The position numbers and the translations under genes are program-made. A model generated the notes under the pieces. It made no database searches. It was not told where the DNA came from and saw only the letters and a list, made by a program, of their open reading frames with translations. Shown in pieces: positions 18,077 through 28,418 of a DNA stretch of 64,000 nucleotides. The stretch's first letter is position 1; each line of letters starts with the position of its first letter. The DNA is from JANQGG01 sp964642175 (GTDB lineage: Bacteria > Bacteroidota > Chlorobiia > Chlorobiales > Chloroherpetonaceae). The stretch is taken from positions 372,001-436,000 of the forward strand of contig CAZXOK010000002.1 in assembly GCA_964642175.1 (NCBI GenBank), written 5' to 3'.

Positions 18077-18531
18077 GATTGCACTGTTTCTTTACGGTTG
18101 AAAAATTCATAATGTCATGATTTCAAAAGAACCCAAATGTTCATAAAAGGCACCCTTTTTTTGGTAACGAATAATCTATCAACATTTCATATTAAATAAA
18201 AGTAATTATTAACAAAATGCTGCAAGCATTGAGTTGGAAAATCCTGGCCTGTTACCCGAATAGGCCGTGTTTATTCAGTGTTGAGTTTCTAACAGATTCT
18301 TATTGATATAAGTTGAATATATGCCGGTTAAAGTAAAAAAACCTGAAAGCTGTTGTGATTTAACCTGGCTGGTGTACCTTGTAGTTTTCAAATTATATAA
18401 TTTAATGTCTGCAGTTAAAAGCCTGGTGAAAAAAAACTGAGGAACGATATACAAGACCAAGCTGTAATTTCTAAGATACATGCATAAATAAAACCTCTGA
18501 TGAAAGTATTGGTAACAAGGAGAGTTGCATT
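18077..18531. other. 455-bp intergenic region without a supported gene
   Basis: AT-rich gap between divergent dxs and the MFS exporter. Small inverted repeats occur: AATGCT/AGCATT with a 3-nt loop at 18216-18230, and GGCCT/AGGCC with an 11-nt loop at 18246-18266. Open frames here lack ribosome sites and recognisable sequence. A good AAGGAGAG ribosome-binding site at 18517-18524 belongs to the TTG start at 18532. No tRNA or riboswitch fold is seen. Confidence 0.5.
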
Positions 18532-20136
18532 TTGAGAAATGCCTTATTAATCTTGCTCCAGCCTGACAAACTTAGTGAAGATTCCCGGCAAAAAGTTGTA
18601 ACGATAGCCATTTTGTTCGTGATGTTTTTAGCGGCAATGGATGGAATGATAACCAGTACCATCATGCCCTCTGTTATCTCCTCGGTAGGTGGCTTATCGC
18701 TTTTTCCCTGGGTTGGTACGGCTTTTATGCTGGCTTCCACCATCACAACCCCTTTGTATGGAAAACTCTCGGATTTATATGGACACAAGAAGTTTATTGT
18801 GATTGCAATAGTGGTGTTTTTAATCGGTTCTGTTCTTTGTGGTATTGCGCAAAGCATGGTTCAGCTGATTGCGTTCAGGGCCATCCAGGGCATAGGAGCC
18901 GGTGGATTGATAACCATGAGCTTTATTATGTTCGGGTTGCTGTTCTCACCTCAAAAGCGTGCAAAAATGCAAAGCGCACTCAGCTCGGTCTGGGGGATTG
19001 CCAGTGTGGCCGGGCCAATTATTGGTGCTTTTTTTGTGGAGAACCTTTCATGGCGCTGGGCCTTTTTTGTGAATATTCCCTTGGGATTGATTTCGCTCTG
19101 GCTGATCCTTACCACGCTTCGCCTGCCCAACGATACAAAAACACGACATTCAATTGATTACAAAGGAGCCTTACTCTTTGCAAGCGGAGGTATTTTAATT
19201 CTGTTTTCATTTTTGGAGATGAGCCAGGCAAAGGTAGGTGTTTTGCAGCTCAGCACATTATTCATTGGCCTGTTATTACTTGTATTATTAGTGTGGCAAG
19301 AAAAACAAGCAGCTGAGCCGATCATTCCCATCTCGTTGTTCCGCAGCAGAGTATTTTATGTATCGGTGTTCCTGGGGTTTCTTGCCGGTGCCACACTGTT
19401 TTCGGTTTCCAATATAATCCCCTTATTTGTTCAGGGAAGTCTGGGAGAATCGGCTGGCATTTCCGGTCGGGTGATCACCGGTATTTCTTTTGGTTGGGTA
19501 TCTGGAACAATAATCTGTGGTCGGCTTCTGAACAAGGTTGGATTTAAGGCCATTTCCGTTTCCGGTGGTCTTGCCATGCTAATCGGGGTTGTATTGATGA
19601 GTCTTATCAGCCTGGATACCCCATGGTGGCATTTATTCATTAATAATTTTATTCTGGGCCTGGGTATGGGGTTTATTGCAACAAGCTCATTGATCGCAGT
19701 ACAAAGCTCAGTGCCTCAAAAAACACTGGGCGCTGCAACAAGTACGGTCCAGTTGTTTCGTAGTGTAGGCGGAACCATTGGTCTCTCGGTTCTGGGGGGG
19801 CTACAGATCGGTCAGTTTCAACAGGGTTTGAGCACAGAGCTTGCCCGGAATCCTTCTTCATACCTGGAGAAACTCTATCAAGCCCCTCATGTTATTTTAG
19901 ACCCGTTAAACCGTCTCGAGTTGCCTGTATTGGAACTCAGGATAGTGAGCCAGTTACTGGCCGAATCCATTCAAGCCGTTTTTTTGATTGCATTGGCCAT
20001 TGCCATGATCGTGTTTATATGGTCCTGGTTTATGCCGAAAGAGAATCCGGAAATGCTTTCCAAAGAAGCCGCTCAACCGGGCCAGGAAAAAGTAGTGCCC
20101 GGAAATTTAAGACCTGCTGATGAGCTGAACGGTTAA
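18532..20136 (+). CDS. MFS drug exporter, EmrB/QacA (14-TM) type
   Basis: 534 residues, probably started at TTG 18532 because AAGGAGAG lies 7 nt upstream. Roughly fourteen hydrophobic spans are visible. Family motifs include the motif-D1-like AAMDGMITSTIMPSV in span 1, KLSDLYGHKKFI (motif A) in loop 2-3, FRAIQGIGAGG (motif B) and GIASVAGPIIGAFF (motif C, the antiporter signature) in span 5. Such proteins export drugs or dyes against protons at the inner membrane. No TetR/MarR regulator or membrane-fusion partner is adjacent. The stop overlaps the convergent GH13 gene by 4 bp. Confidence 0.92.
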   Translation: MRNALLILLQPDKLSEDSRQKVVTIAILFVMFLAAMDGMITSTIMPSVISSVGGLSLFPWVGTAFMLASTITTPLYGKLSDLYGHKKFIVIAIVVFLIGSVLCGIAQSMVQLIAFRAIQGIGAGGLITMSFIMFGLLFSPQKRAKMQSALSSVWGIASVAGPIIGAFFVENLSWRWAFFVNIPLGLISLWLILTTLRLPNDTKTRHSIDYKGALLFASGGILILFSFLEMSQAKVGVLQLSTLFIGLLLLVLLVWQEKQAAEPIIPISLFRSRVFYVSVFLGFLAGATLFSVSNIIPLFVQGSLGESAGISGRVITGISFGWVSGTIICGRLLNKVGFKAISVSGGLAMLIGVVLMSLISLDTPWWHLFINNFILGLGMGFIATSSLIAVQSSVPQKTLGAATSTVQLFRSVGGTIGLSVLGGLQIGQFQQGLSTELARNPSSYLEKLYQAPHVILDPLNRLELPVLELRIVSQLLAESIQAVFLIALAIAMIVFIWSWFMPKENPEMLSKEAAQPGQEKVVPGNLRPADELNG

Positions 20137-21593
20137 TGTGTAACAAACAACAAACCTTCGTAAGGTCGCAGGCGAACGGTTAAATGATCGGGGAAGAGTT
20201 CAAATTGAGGGCTTTTCATGACTTCGGTTGAAATGATATCCACATGCTCGTAACTGGGGATGAACTCAAACGCATCGGTTTTCAGATCAAGAGTTTTGCA
20301 ATTCGGGCTGAAATTGCCAACTGTTATAAATCTTTTTGATTTAACCCCGTTGGTGCGTTCAAATGCCACGACCTCATGATCGGCCTCACCATTATAATTC
20401 AGCAAACGGAAACCTCCGCGGGTTATTGGTGTAAGTCGCATAACCCGTAAGATCTTTTCATAAAAATGCTTGATTTCATTATTTACCGGTTCTTTGGGTC
20501 TATTGACAAGTTGCACCGGTAGTTTTATTTGGCGGCCTTCAATTTGCCCATCGTGCAATAGCCGCATACCCAGGCTGGTAAGGCTTATCATGGCAGCCAG
20601 TTTTTGAAACGGGGCCATACACTGGGATGCCCGCTCTTCGTCGTGATTCTCAATAAAACGAACCAGTTTTTCCTGGAAATGGCAATCAGCTTTTAAATGA
20701 TTGAACAGGCTGGATATATCGGCTCGTTTCAAACGATCGTAAAAGCGTTTATCGTAGGTGAAATCAAAACCAAGTTGCTGAAGATCCCACTCTTTATCCC
20801 AATAAGCTTCGGCGATAAAAAGAAAATCCTGGAACTCCTTCTTTACTTCAGCAATTGCCCGTTCCCAGAACTCATGGCTCATTTCGCCGGTGGAATTTCC
20901 CCATACCTGGTTATAAATATCCTTGAGCATCAGCATGGCCATATCGCACCGCACACCGTTGCACATTTTTGCGATTGACTTCAATTCTGCAATCATAGCC
21001 TTCTGGAGGTCGGGATTGCCATAATTAAGCTGAAGGGTATCGGTCCAGGGTGGGAAGAACGGGTCGCGTCCATGGGCCAGGTAGCAGTTGGTATCGGTTT
21101 TGTAATAATTTTCAGGAACTTGGTTATAAACCCCCTCTGGAACCTGAACATAATACTCCGGATGAGTTTTCACCCATTTATGATCTAATGCCGTATGATT
21201 GGGCACAAAATCCAAAATCAATTGAATATCGTATTCCAATAGTTGATTTCTGAATTTCTGAAGGCTCTGGCGATTGCCAATGTGTGGATTAAGTTCGTAA
21301 TCCTGAATTGCATAGGGTGAAGACAAGATATCTTCGGGCTTCCACTCCGGATTGGCTTTGGCATAATCTTTCCAAAGGCCTTTGTGTGTGCGGGCAATCT
21401 GCTCACCACTTGGACCAACATTCCAGATACCCATCAGCCAGATGGCATTGATATTGTAATCGGCCCATTTCTGAACTTCTGATATCGGGATATTTGACAG
21501 CGACATCGGGGTTGAAAATTTTTCGGATAGTTCTTTGAGCCAAACACGTGTGTTGATTTCATAAACCAGGGGATATTTCACTGGATGACTCAT
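20133..21593 (-). CDS. GH13 alpha-amylase family enzyme, cytoplasmic
   Basis: 486 residues with no signal peptide. The catalytic triad of the GH13 barrel is present: nucleophile D217 in GVRCDMAM, acid/base E262 in FIAEAYWD, and D318 in FIENHDEE. Region I VPNHTALDH lies at 130-138. The C-terminal ~100 residues form the usual beta domain. It acts on alpha-glucans or alpha-glucosides inside the cell. The substrate cannot be told from sequence, and no glycogen or maltose genes are adjacent, so it could be a glycogen/maltodextrin hydrolase or a transglycosylase. It converges with the MFS gene (4-bp overlap). Confidence 0.88.
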   Translation of the reverse strand: MSHPVKYPLVYEINTRVWLKELSEKFSTPMSLSNIPISEVQKWADYNINAIWLMGIWNVGPSGEQIARTHKGLWKDYAKANPEWKPEDILSSPYAIQDYELNPHIGNRQSLQKFRNQLLEYDIQLILDFVPNHTALDHKWVKTHPEYYVQVPEGVYNQVPENYYKTDTNCYLAHGRDPFFPPWTDTLQLNYGNPDLQKAMIAELKSIAKMCNGVRCDMAMLMLKDIYNQVWGNSTGEMSHEFWERAIAEVKKEFQDFLFIAEAYWDKEWDLQQLGFDFTYDKRFYDRLKRADISSLFNHLKADCHFQEKLVRFIENHDEERASQCMAPFQKLAAMISLTSLGMRLLHDGQIEGRQIKLPVQLVNRPKEPVNNEIKHFYEKILRVMRLTPITRGGFRLLNYNGEADHEVVAFERTNGVKSKRFITVGNFSPNCKTLDLKTDAFEFIPSYEHVDIISTEVMKSPQFELFPDHLTVRLRPYEGLLFVTH

Positions 21594-21752
21594 GATGCCA
21601 CTTTCTTAAGATCTGAACAGTTTAATATGGTTATTTTCGTAAGAGTGATGCGTATATCCGGGTGCTATAACCTTATGAATATAAAAGGGTTTATATTAAA
21701 TTAAAAACTGATTAACACAGAAAGCTAATGTTACTGATTTTAAGTAATTGAT

Positions 21753-22649
21753 ATGTCTCATGATCACCATCACCATCATGGCAATGATCGTTCAGAAAAA
21801 AATCTGATCTGGGCATTCCTGCTTAATTTCACTTTTACCATCATCGAATTTATTGGCGGGATTTTAACCAACTCCGTAGCTATTCTCTCCGATGCACTTC
21901 ACGATTTAGGCGACACTTTGTTTATCGGCCTCTCTTATGTGTTTCAGCGGTTTTCGAAGAAAGACCGGGATGCTATGTATTCGTATGGTTATAAGCGTTT
22001 TTCATTAATCTCGGCACTTTTGAATTCTATTGTGCTTTTGATCGGGTCGGGCATTGTCATCTACCATGCCACAACCAGGTTATTTGAGCCCGAGTCTGTT
22101 GATCCTCAGGGAATGGTGTTTATTGCCATATTCGGAGTTGTGGTCAATGGGGCAGCAGTCCTGCGTCTTAAGCATGGCCATAGCATAAATGAACGCATGG
22201 TCATGCTGCATTTGCTGGAAGATGTATTGGGCTGGGCAGCTGTTTTGGTGGGCGCAATAGTAATGATCTTTTGGGAGCTCTACATCCTGGATCCGATTCT
22301 CTCACTTGCAATTTCAGGATTTATACTCTGGAATGTGTATAAAAACTTCTACAGCTTTATTTCCACTTTTTTACAGGGTGTTCCAAAGAATGTTGATCTC
22401 GGCGCCATGATTGAAAAGATGAAAAATGTCGAGCATGTGATCTCCATTCACGACATACATGTCTGGTCGATGGATGGCGAGTACAATGTTGGCTCATTTC
22501 ATGTGGTGATAGATGAGGGATTATCGGTAGATGACATCAAAAATCTGAAATCAGAGATAAAAGCTATTATAAAAGCGCATGGTATCAATCACGAAACCAT
22601 TGAAATTGAATTCCGCTCCGAAAGCTGTGAATATGTAGACTGTAAATAA
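21753..22649 (+). CDS. CDF family divalent metal cation exporter (CzcD/ZitB-like)
   Basis: 298 residues. The N-terminus is His-rich (MSHDHHHHHG), followed by six membrane spans and a cytoplasmic C-terminal domain of about 80 residues. Metal-site motifs are HxxxD in span 2 (SDALHDLGDTL) and HxxxD in span 5 (LHLLEDVLGW), a pattern used by zinc exporters. The tail has IHDIHVWSMDGEYNVGSFHVVI, as in ZitB/CzcD. It exchanges Zn2+ (possibly Co2+ or Cd2+) for protons to remove excess metal. No metal-responsive regulator is next to it. It converges with the ABC exporter with only 1 bp between stops. Confidence 0.94.
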   Translation: MSHDHHHHHGNDRSEKNLIWAFLLNFTFTIIEFIGGILTNSVAILSDALHDLGDTLFIGLSYVFQRFSKKDRDAMYSYGYKRFSLISALLNSIVLLIGSGIVIYHATTRLFEPESVDPQGMVFIAIFGVVVNGAAVLRLKHGHSINERMVMLHLLEDVLGWAAVLVGAIVMIFWELYILDPILSLAISGFILWNVYKNFYSFISTFLQGVPKNVDLGAMIEKMKNVEHVISIHDIHVWSMDGEYNVGSFHVVIDEGLSVDDIKNLKSEIKAIIKAHGINHETIEIEFRSESCEYVDCK

Positions 22650-22650
22650 C

Positions 22651-24468
22651 CTAACTTAAATCGAATTGGAGCTCTGAAAGCATACGGTACAAGCCGTTCT
22701 CTTTTTCGAGTAACTCTAAATGCGTACCACTTTCATAAACCTCACCATCCTTGATCACCACAATTTTATCACATGTTTTAATGGTCGATAACCGGTGTGC
22801 AATAATAAACGATGTGCGACCCTCCATTAAGTGTTCCAGGGCATCCTGAACCAGTTTTTCTGATTCGGAATCCAACGAGCTGGTGGCTTCATCCAGAAGT
22901 AAAATAGCCGGATTACTTAAAATAGCCCTTGCAATGGCTATTCTCTGTCTCTGGCCTCCCGATAGTTTAACACCGCGCTCACCAACCAGTGTTTTATAGC
23001 CTTCGGGAAACATGGATATAAATTCGTGGGCATGAGCCTGCTTGGCCGCAGATTGAATCAGCTCCGCACTGGCACCCGGACTGCCATAGGCTATGTTTTC
23101 CTCAATTGAGCCGCCGAATAAAAGAATATCCTGGGGCACAATGGCCATTTCCTTTCTGAGCGTGCTAAGCTCATAGGAATCGATAGGCTTGTTATCAATA
23201 TAAACCAGGCCTTGTTCAATCGGGTAAAACAGTTGAAGTAAATTGAGCAGCGTGGACTTTCCCGAACCGCTTGGCCCAACTAAGGCTATGCGTTCGCCGG
23301 GTTGTACTTGAAAATTAATATGTTTCAGGACTAAATTCTCGCGTCCGGGATAATGGAAACTAACATCATCAAAAACCACATGGCCATCGATAAGCCGATC
23401 TTTTCGGGACGTGGTTGTTGATGAAACAGGCTCAAGCGATAGCGTTTCAGGTGTTTGTTTCAGGATTTCAAAGACGCGTTCAGTTGCACCCAGGGCTTTT
23501 TGAATCTGGCTGAACAAATCGGCAAAACTCCCCATGGCAGCACCAATAAAGGTGGTATAAAGTAAAAACGCTGTTAAATCGCCTATACTGATCTCACCGG
23601 ATTGCACCAGTTTTGAACCATACCATAAGACCAGAATAATCGCACCAAACAGGCCAAAAATGATAAACGAGACAAATGCTCCCCTGTAGCGGGCTACTTT
23701 AACAACGGAATCAACATATCGATGAATTCTGCCGTTAAAACGGTTGATTTCGTAACCTTCGTTGGCAAATGCTTTTACATTCAGAACACCCTGAAGCGTT
23801 TCTTCAACGATGGTGTTGCTATCGGCCAGGATATCCTGAGCCTTCTTTGACATTTTTCGGATCTTTCTGCCAATAAAAACTGCCAGAAGCACCAGAACCG
23901 GGAAAGATGAGATCATCACCAGGGTCAGTTTTAAAGACATAGTGGCAATAAGGGCAATACCGCCAACCATGGTGGCTAACTGGCGCAGTAGCTGCGAGAG
24001 CGAGGTGTTCATCGTATCCTGTATTTGTGTGAGATCTGCCGAAAGCCTGCTGTTAAGCTCACCTACTCGGCGATTCGATAGGAAAGACATGGGTAACTGG
24101 ATCAAGCGTGCATAGGTGTCCATACGCAGATCGGAAAGGGCTCGCTCACCAACTTCAACAAACCAAACCGATTGGAAAAATGAGAAGATCGCCTGAAGTG
24201 CAATAGCCAGGATAAGAGTTAAAGCGATCGTATCAATATCGCTGAACCATCCGCTTGAAGAATCCTGCAAAGCCGAGTCGACAAGTTGTCCGGTAACAAA
24301 AGGAAACACCAGGCCGAGCAAACTGGTAATGACCATTGCCACAAGGGCAAGGAAAAATTTGGTTTTATATGGTGAGAGATAATTAAAAAGCTCTGTGGCT
24401 TGATTCAGGGATTCTTTACTGAGTTTGGGGGTTGGTAAATCAGCTGTGTCTTTCGACGAACGTGGCAT
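22651..24468 (-). CDS. ABC exporter, fused permease-ATPase half transporter
   Basis: 605 residues. Residues about 1-330 hold six membrane spans of the type I exporter fold; about 365-600 form the ATPase with Walker A VGPSGSGKST, Q-loop PQDILLFGGSIEENIAYG, signature LSGGQRQRIAIARAIL, Walker B ILLLDEATSSLD and the switch His in IIAHRLST. It would work as a homodimer at the inner membrane, exporting lipids, peptides or drugs (MsbA/BmrA-like). No partner half-transporter is adjacent, which favours a homodimer. The substrate is unknown. It starts 75 bp after the end of the upstream PAS gene on the same strand. Confidence 0.93.
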   Translation of the reverse strand: MPRSSKDTADLPTPKLSKESLNQATELFNYLSPYKTKFFLALVAMVITSLLGLVFPFVTGQLVDSALQDSSSGWFSDIDTIALTLILAIALQAIFSFFQSVWFVEVGERALSDLRMDTYARLIQLPMSFLSNRRVGELNSRLSADLTQIQDTMNTSLSQLLRQLATMVGGIALIATMSLKLTLVMISSFPVLVLLAVFIGRKIRKMSKKAQDILADSNTIVEETLQGVLNVKAFANEGYEINRFNGRIHRYVDSVVKVARYRGAFVSFIIFGLFGAIILVLWYGSKLVQSGEISIGDLTAFLLYTTFIGAAMGSFADLFSQIQKALGATERVFEILKQTPETLSLEPVSSTTTSRKDRLIDGHVVFDDVSFHYPGRENLVLKHINFQVQPGERIALVGPSGSGKSTLLNLLQLFYPIEQGLVYIDNKPIDSYELSTLRKEMAIVPQDILLFGGSIEENIAYGSPGASAELIQSAAKQAHAHEFISMFPEGYKTLVGERGVKLSGGQRQRIAIARAILSNPAILLLDEATSSLDSESEKLVQDALEHLMEGRTSFIIAHRLSTIKTCDKIVVIKDGEVYESGTHLELLEKENGLYRMLSELQFDLS

Positions 24469-24542
24469 GGTGTTTGATTTTAAAAATACTACAAAATAAA
24501 AGCACTACTCCTAATGCAAAAGATGTTTAAAAAGTTGATGCA

Positions 24543-27500
24543 TTACTCAGTGAATGAAGTTTTTTCTGAGAGATTGTAATGATCGGTTGGGGTAATGATC
24601 AACAAACAATGCCTGTCATCTACATTAGCGTCTTCTATAAGCAGCATTTGAGCATTTACCCATATGGGTTGTTTATCTTTGCTAAGCAAACGTTTGGTTA
24701 TCTGGTAGTCGGTCTCATTACCTTCAAATAAATTTTTAAATAAGACCGATTCTGTTTTCATATCCTCAGGATCTGTAATGTCTTTCAAGCATTTTTCAGG
24801 CAGTTCATTTGTGGAATACCCGAGCATGTTGCAAAGACAAGGGTTGGCTTCAAGTATATTTAGTTTTTTATCCAGTATGAGCAACCCGGTTGGAATGTGG
24901 TTGAAAATCGTTTCAAATTGGTGCTTATAGACTTCCAGCGACTTGGTGTTCTCTTTGTTGGTTGTGATATCGTGACATATTACCGAAATCGTGTGAATCT
25001 CGTTATCTATGGTGTAATTAGGTGCCACATGAACTTGCCATTGCCTATTGTGATATGTGGTTTCAAAATCTTGGGGCTCCCCGTTAAAAGCGGCAAGGAA
25101 CTGCTTTTCAAAAAATAATACCTTTTCTTTAGGATTCACTCTGGCCAGGGTTTTGCCTTCTGTATTTGGTCGGTTGTCCTTGCCAACCTTTTTAAAAGCA
25201 TCCCCTGCTGCCAGAAGGCAACGCATGTTACGATCAATGATCATGGCAGCTGCGAAAGGAATGTTTTCGGCCAGAGTCTTATAACGCTCTTCGCTTTCTC
25301 GGAGATTTTCTTCAAGGACTTTTCGAGTACTAATATCAGTAACTAAGATTTGTATACCCGAAACCTTTTCAGACTCATCATAGTATTGCGTTGGCGAAAG
25401 TATTACCCAGAGAAAATAACCATCGTTACGGATGAGTTTTAAATCACTCCGTTTGAACTGACCCGGATCATTTTTCATAAACAGTCGTTTCACGATATCT
25501 TTATCCTCGGCATAAAGATAATCAAACAAAGAAGTCCCGATCATGTCCTCTTTTGGAAAACCGAGCATTTGGGCCAATTGTGAATTAACATACAAGGTTT
25601 TGGCCTGGTTATCCACTATCCAGATGCCTTCGGCTGTATTTTCGATGATCTGCTGATATTTGCGATGCGTTTCGCGCAGGGCCATTTCAATACCACTTCG
25701 TTGTGTAATATCATGGCAGATATTTAAAATGGCTTTTTTACCCCCATAACTCAGAACAGACGAATTGATCTCTACTATCAATTCCTGACCGTCTTTTTTT
25801 AGGTGTGTGTTTTCGTATCGGGTAAGGGTACCTTTCTGAAGCGTTTCCTGGATATGGAAAGTGCCACGAGCAGGAAATTTGCATAAAGATGCCGGTGACA
25901 GGGCTTTTAATTCTTTTTTAGAATACCCATACATATCGGCGGCTTGCTGGTTGGCATTCAAAATGGTTTTGTAATCTTCATCAAATATCAGGATAGCATC
26001 GTGAGCATTTTCAAAAATACCAACATAATCTTCTTTAGACCTGATCAGTTCATTTTTTGCGTTAACCTGTTCGGTGGTATTCTGGGCAATGACCGTTATA
26101 GTGTCTATCTCCTGATTCTGGCTAATGTTTGGTACTGTCTGAATAAGCCAATGTGTGCCTTTATAGGTAAACTCAGAGCGTTTTTCATCTCCCTTAAAAG
26201 TCTCTGAAAACAAGTCGTTAAAAAACGTGGCTTCTTTTTCAGGGAGAAATTCGTCTATAGTCTTGCCTTCGATTTCCTTAAGTTCAGGTAGTTTTTCTTT
26301 ATAATCTCTGGCATGGAACAACACAATCCGATGATCCTTGTCGACCATGTAAATTCCCCCGTTCGGAAAACTTTTAGCCAGTGTTTCATACTGAAGACGT
26401 TTTTTTTCAACATCTTCAAGGGCCAGGTATCGACCATAGGCATGACCAATAGTTGCGGCAGCTGTTTGGATTAACGAAATATCCTGTTCATCCCAGTGGC
26501 GTTCCGAGTGGCAATCGTCAAACCCAACCAGGCCATAAAAGTCATTTTTTATCATTATGGGAAAGATCAAAGTGCTTTTAACACCATACATGTCATAAAC
26601 AGACTGTTGAGCACCGCTGAGTTGTCGGGGGATCATTTCTAAATGCTGCCCTGCAGTAAGTTCACTGATCATGTCGCCGAAAGCTTCCTGGAACATTTTC
26701 ACATGTGAAGCTATATTTTCCGGCTGTTTGCTCATCATTTCAGTATAAGATTTAACCCCGGGTACGGTATAATCAACCATCAACCGTAAATAAAAATCAC
26801 TACGGCGTTTATTTATCGTACGAACCATAAAATAGGCTCTGTCTGAGCAGAGAACTTTACCAAGTTTTTCGATAATAAACTCAATAACATTCAAGAAATC
26901 ATCTCTTTCCAGCAGCAGACCGGAAATACTCGACAGAACCGTTAATCTCTGGTTTTGATCTTGTATAGAGTCTATGAGTGCTCTGCGTTCTGAAATATCC
27001 AGAAATTGAACCACAAAAAACCCAGCGCCAGTTTTACATTTTCTTATCATGCCAATGCTGGCCTGCATGGTTAAGGTCTCAGAATCTTGATTTATAAGCC
27101 GGGTTTCAAATGTGACTCGTTTTTGGTTTTCGGTGAGGCTTTTGAGCACTTTTAAAAATTCCTGGTAAGCGTCGGGATGGATGAATGATTTGCAATTGGT
27201 TAAGCCAGCATTTTTTTGATTGCCACAGATCAATGAGTTAAAAACAGTGTTGGCTGAAATTATCTGAAGCTCTTCATTAATAATCACGGCAGAAATCGGG
27301 GACTGATCGAACATCAGCTGCAATTTTTCATCGTTGAGCGTTAAAGCTTTCTGCTTGCGGTTGTTTTCTTCTACAGATTGCTTTAAAAGTACATTGGTAT
27401 GGGAGAGCTCCTTAAAATGTTGATCTGCAAGGTATTTGTATGAAGCGGTTTGATGTTTTTTCTTATTTGTATCTTTAAGACTTGTGGCTTCGGGGTGACT

Positions 27501-28238
27501 GAATTTCTTGTTTTCCAGGACATTTTCAAGATGAATGCTTCCGTTTTTGCTGCCAAACTGCCTGAGTGTTTCGGTTACCCATAAAGGTGAAGATGAGTTC
27601 AGGGTAAGCCGCATCTCGTGGGAGGTGGGCTCGCCGGGTTCAGGATATTGATATCTGAAATCGTTATAGCTATCCCTGTCCTCAGGGTGAACCAACTGGG
27701 CCAGGTTCTGTGGTTTGGCTTTTGAATGGGGATTTTCTTGAAGAAGGTTCAAAAATTCCTGGTTGATATAAGCAATAGACACCTTCCCGTTTGCCTGATG
27801 TTTTTCTATACACTGAGCATGAAACGCCTGATCCTGAATATTACGGGCTGAAAGCTCAGGATCCTGCAGCGCCTGGATTTGTTCTCCAAGAATATCTTTT
27901 AATTGGGCAATGTTGGACCTGGTTATTACATTTGAAGCACCTTTTTTCATGCAGGAAACAGTTAAGGCAACATCCTCTCGGTTTAACAGGGCATAAATGG
28001 CAATATCGGGAATGCTTTTTCGAATCAGATCAATAACACCTGGTTGATCATACACATCCGGTTTTTCCGGTATCAAAAACAGTGCCGAATGAAAGGCTTC
28101 AACTTTCCTGACCCAATTTTGCAAATCAGAATAAGCAATGGTGCTTAGCGAAATAAAGGGATCCGCAAGAGCTTTTGAAAGCTTTTGCAACTCGCCAAGA
28201 TTGGCTTCCAGGATCAAAATATGTACTAAATTCGGCAT
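24543..28238 (-). CDS. Multi-PAS/GAF sensor protein lacking any output domain
   Basis: 1231 residues, cytoplasmic. Residues 1-~125 resemble a receiver (HILILEAN..., MKKGASNVITRSN) but lack the phospho-acceptor Asp in the expected strand, so it is a pseudo-receiver. PAS-like units follow at about 135-245 and 305-420, a GAF domain at about 430-620, then PAS/PAC units at about 625-740, 745-865, 868-990, 993-1100 and 1105-1225. PAC-type ends such as ILNICHDITQR, QILVTDISTR and TISVICHDIT are clear. After the last PAS there is no histidine kinase, GGDEF, EAL or HTH; a stop follows and the next gene begins. It may sense small ligands or redox and pass signals by protein contact. Confidence 0.85.
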   Translation of the reverse strand: MPNLVHILILEANLGELQKLSKALADPFISLSTIAYSDLQNWVRKVEAFHSALFLIPEKPDVYDQPGVIDLIRKSIPDIAIYALLNREDVALTVSCMKKGASNVITRSNIAQLKDILGEQIQALQDPELSARNIQDQAFHAQCIEKHQANGKVSIAYINQEFLNLLQENPHSKAKPQNLAQLVHPEDRDSYNDFRYQYPEPGEPTSHEMRLTLNSSSPLWVTETLRQFGSKNGSIHLENVLENKKFSHPEATSLKDTNKKKHQTASYKYLADQHFKELSHTNVLLKQSVEENNRKQKALTLNDEKLQLMFDQSPISAVIINEELQIISANTVFNSLICGNQKNAGLTNCKSFIHPDAYQEFLKVLKSLTENQKRVTFETRLINQDSETLTMQASIGMIRKCKTGAGFFVVQFLDISERRALIDSIQDQNQRLTVLSSISGLLLERDDFLNVIEFIIEKLGKVLCSDRAYFMVRTINKRRSDFYLRLMVDYTVPGVKSYTEMMSKQPENIASHVKMFQEAFGDMISELTAGQHLEMIPRQLSGAQQSVYDMYGVKSTLIFPIMIKNDFYGLVGFDDCHSERHWDEQDISLIQTAAATIGHAYGRYLALEDVEKKRLQYETLAKSFPNGGIYMVDKDHRIVLFHARDYKEKLPELKEIEGKTIDEFLPEKEATFFNDLFSETFKGDEKRSEFTYKGTHWLIQTVPNISQNQEIDTITVIAQNTTEQVNAKNELIRSKEDYVGIFENAHDAILIFDEDYKTILNANQQAADMYGYSKKELKALSPASLCKFPARGTFHIQETLQKGTLTRYENTHLKKDGQELIVEINSSVLSYGGKKAILNICHDITQRSGIEMALRETHRKYQQIIENTAEGIWIVDNQAKTLYVNSQLAQMLGFPKEDMIGTSLFDYLYAEDKDIVKRLFMKNDPGQFKRSDLKLIRNDGYFLWVILSPTQYYDESEKVSGIQILVTDISTRKVLEENLRESEERYKTLAENIPFAAAMIIDRNMRCLLAAGDAFKKVGKDNRPNTEGKTLARVNPKEKVLFFEKQFLAAFNGEPQDFETTYHNRQWQVHVAPNYTIDNEIHTISVICHDITTNKENTKSLEVYKHQFETIFNHIPTGLLILDKKLNILEANPCLCNMLGYSTNELPEKCLKDITDPEDMKTESVLFKNLFEGNETDYQITKRLLSKDKQPIWVNAQMLLIEDANVDDRHCLLIITPTDHYNLSEKTSFTE

Positions 28239-28418
28239 GTTGGGGTATCTAACAATAACCTTTGGTGTTAACCTAAAACAACAGGGGTTTTTTAATATCT
28301 CTAAATGTAAGATTTAGTGAATTTACATAATAATATTCTTTTCAGTTTAAGACAAATATAATCCGGATTTCTATCCCAGAGTTATTATAAAAACTAATTA
28401 ACAAAAAAGACAAACACA

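Noticed and set aside
18275..18857. Minus-strand frames in and beside the 455-bp gap
   Set aside because: No ribosome-binding site or recognisable sequence, and the right part overlaps the well-supported MFS gene.
24469..24543. Frameshifted histidine kinase after the PAS protein
   Set aside because: Only 75 bp separate the genes and no kinase sequence occurs in any frame there.
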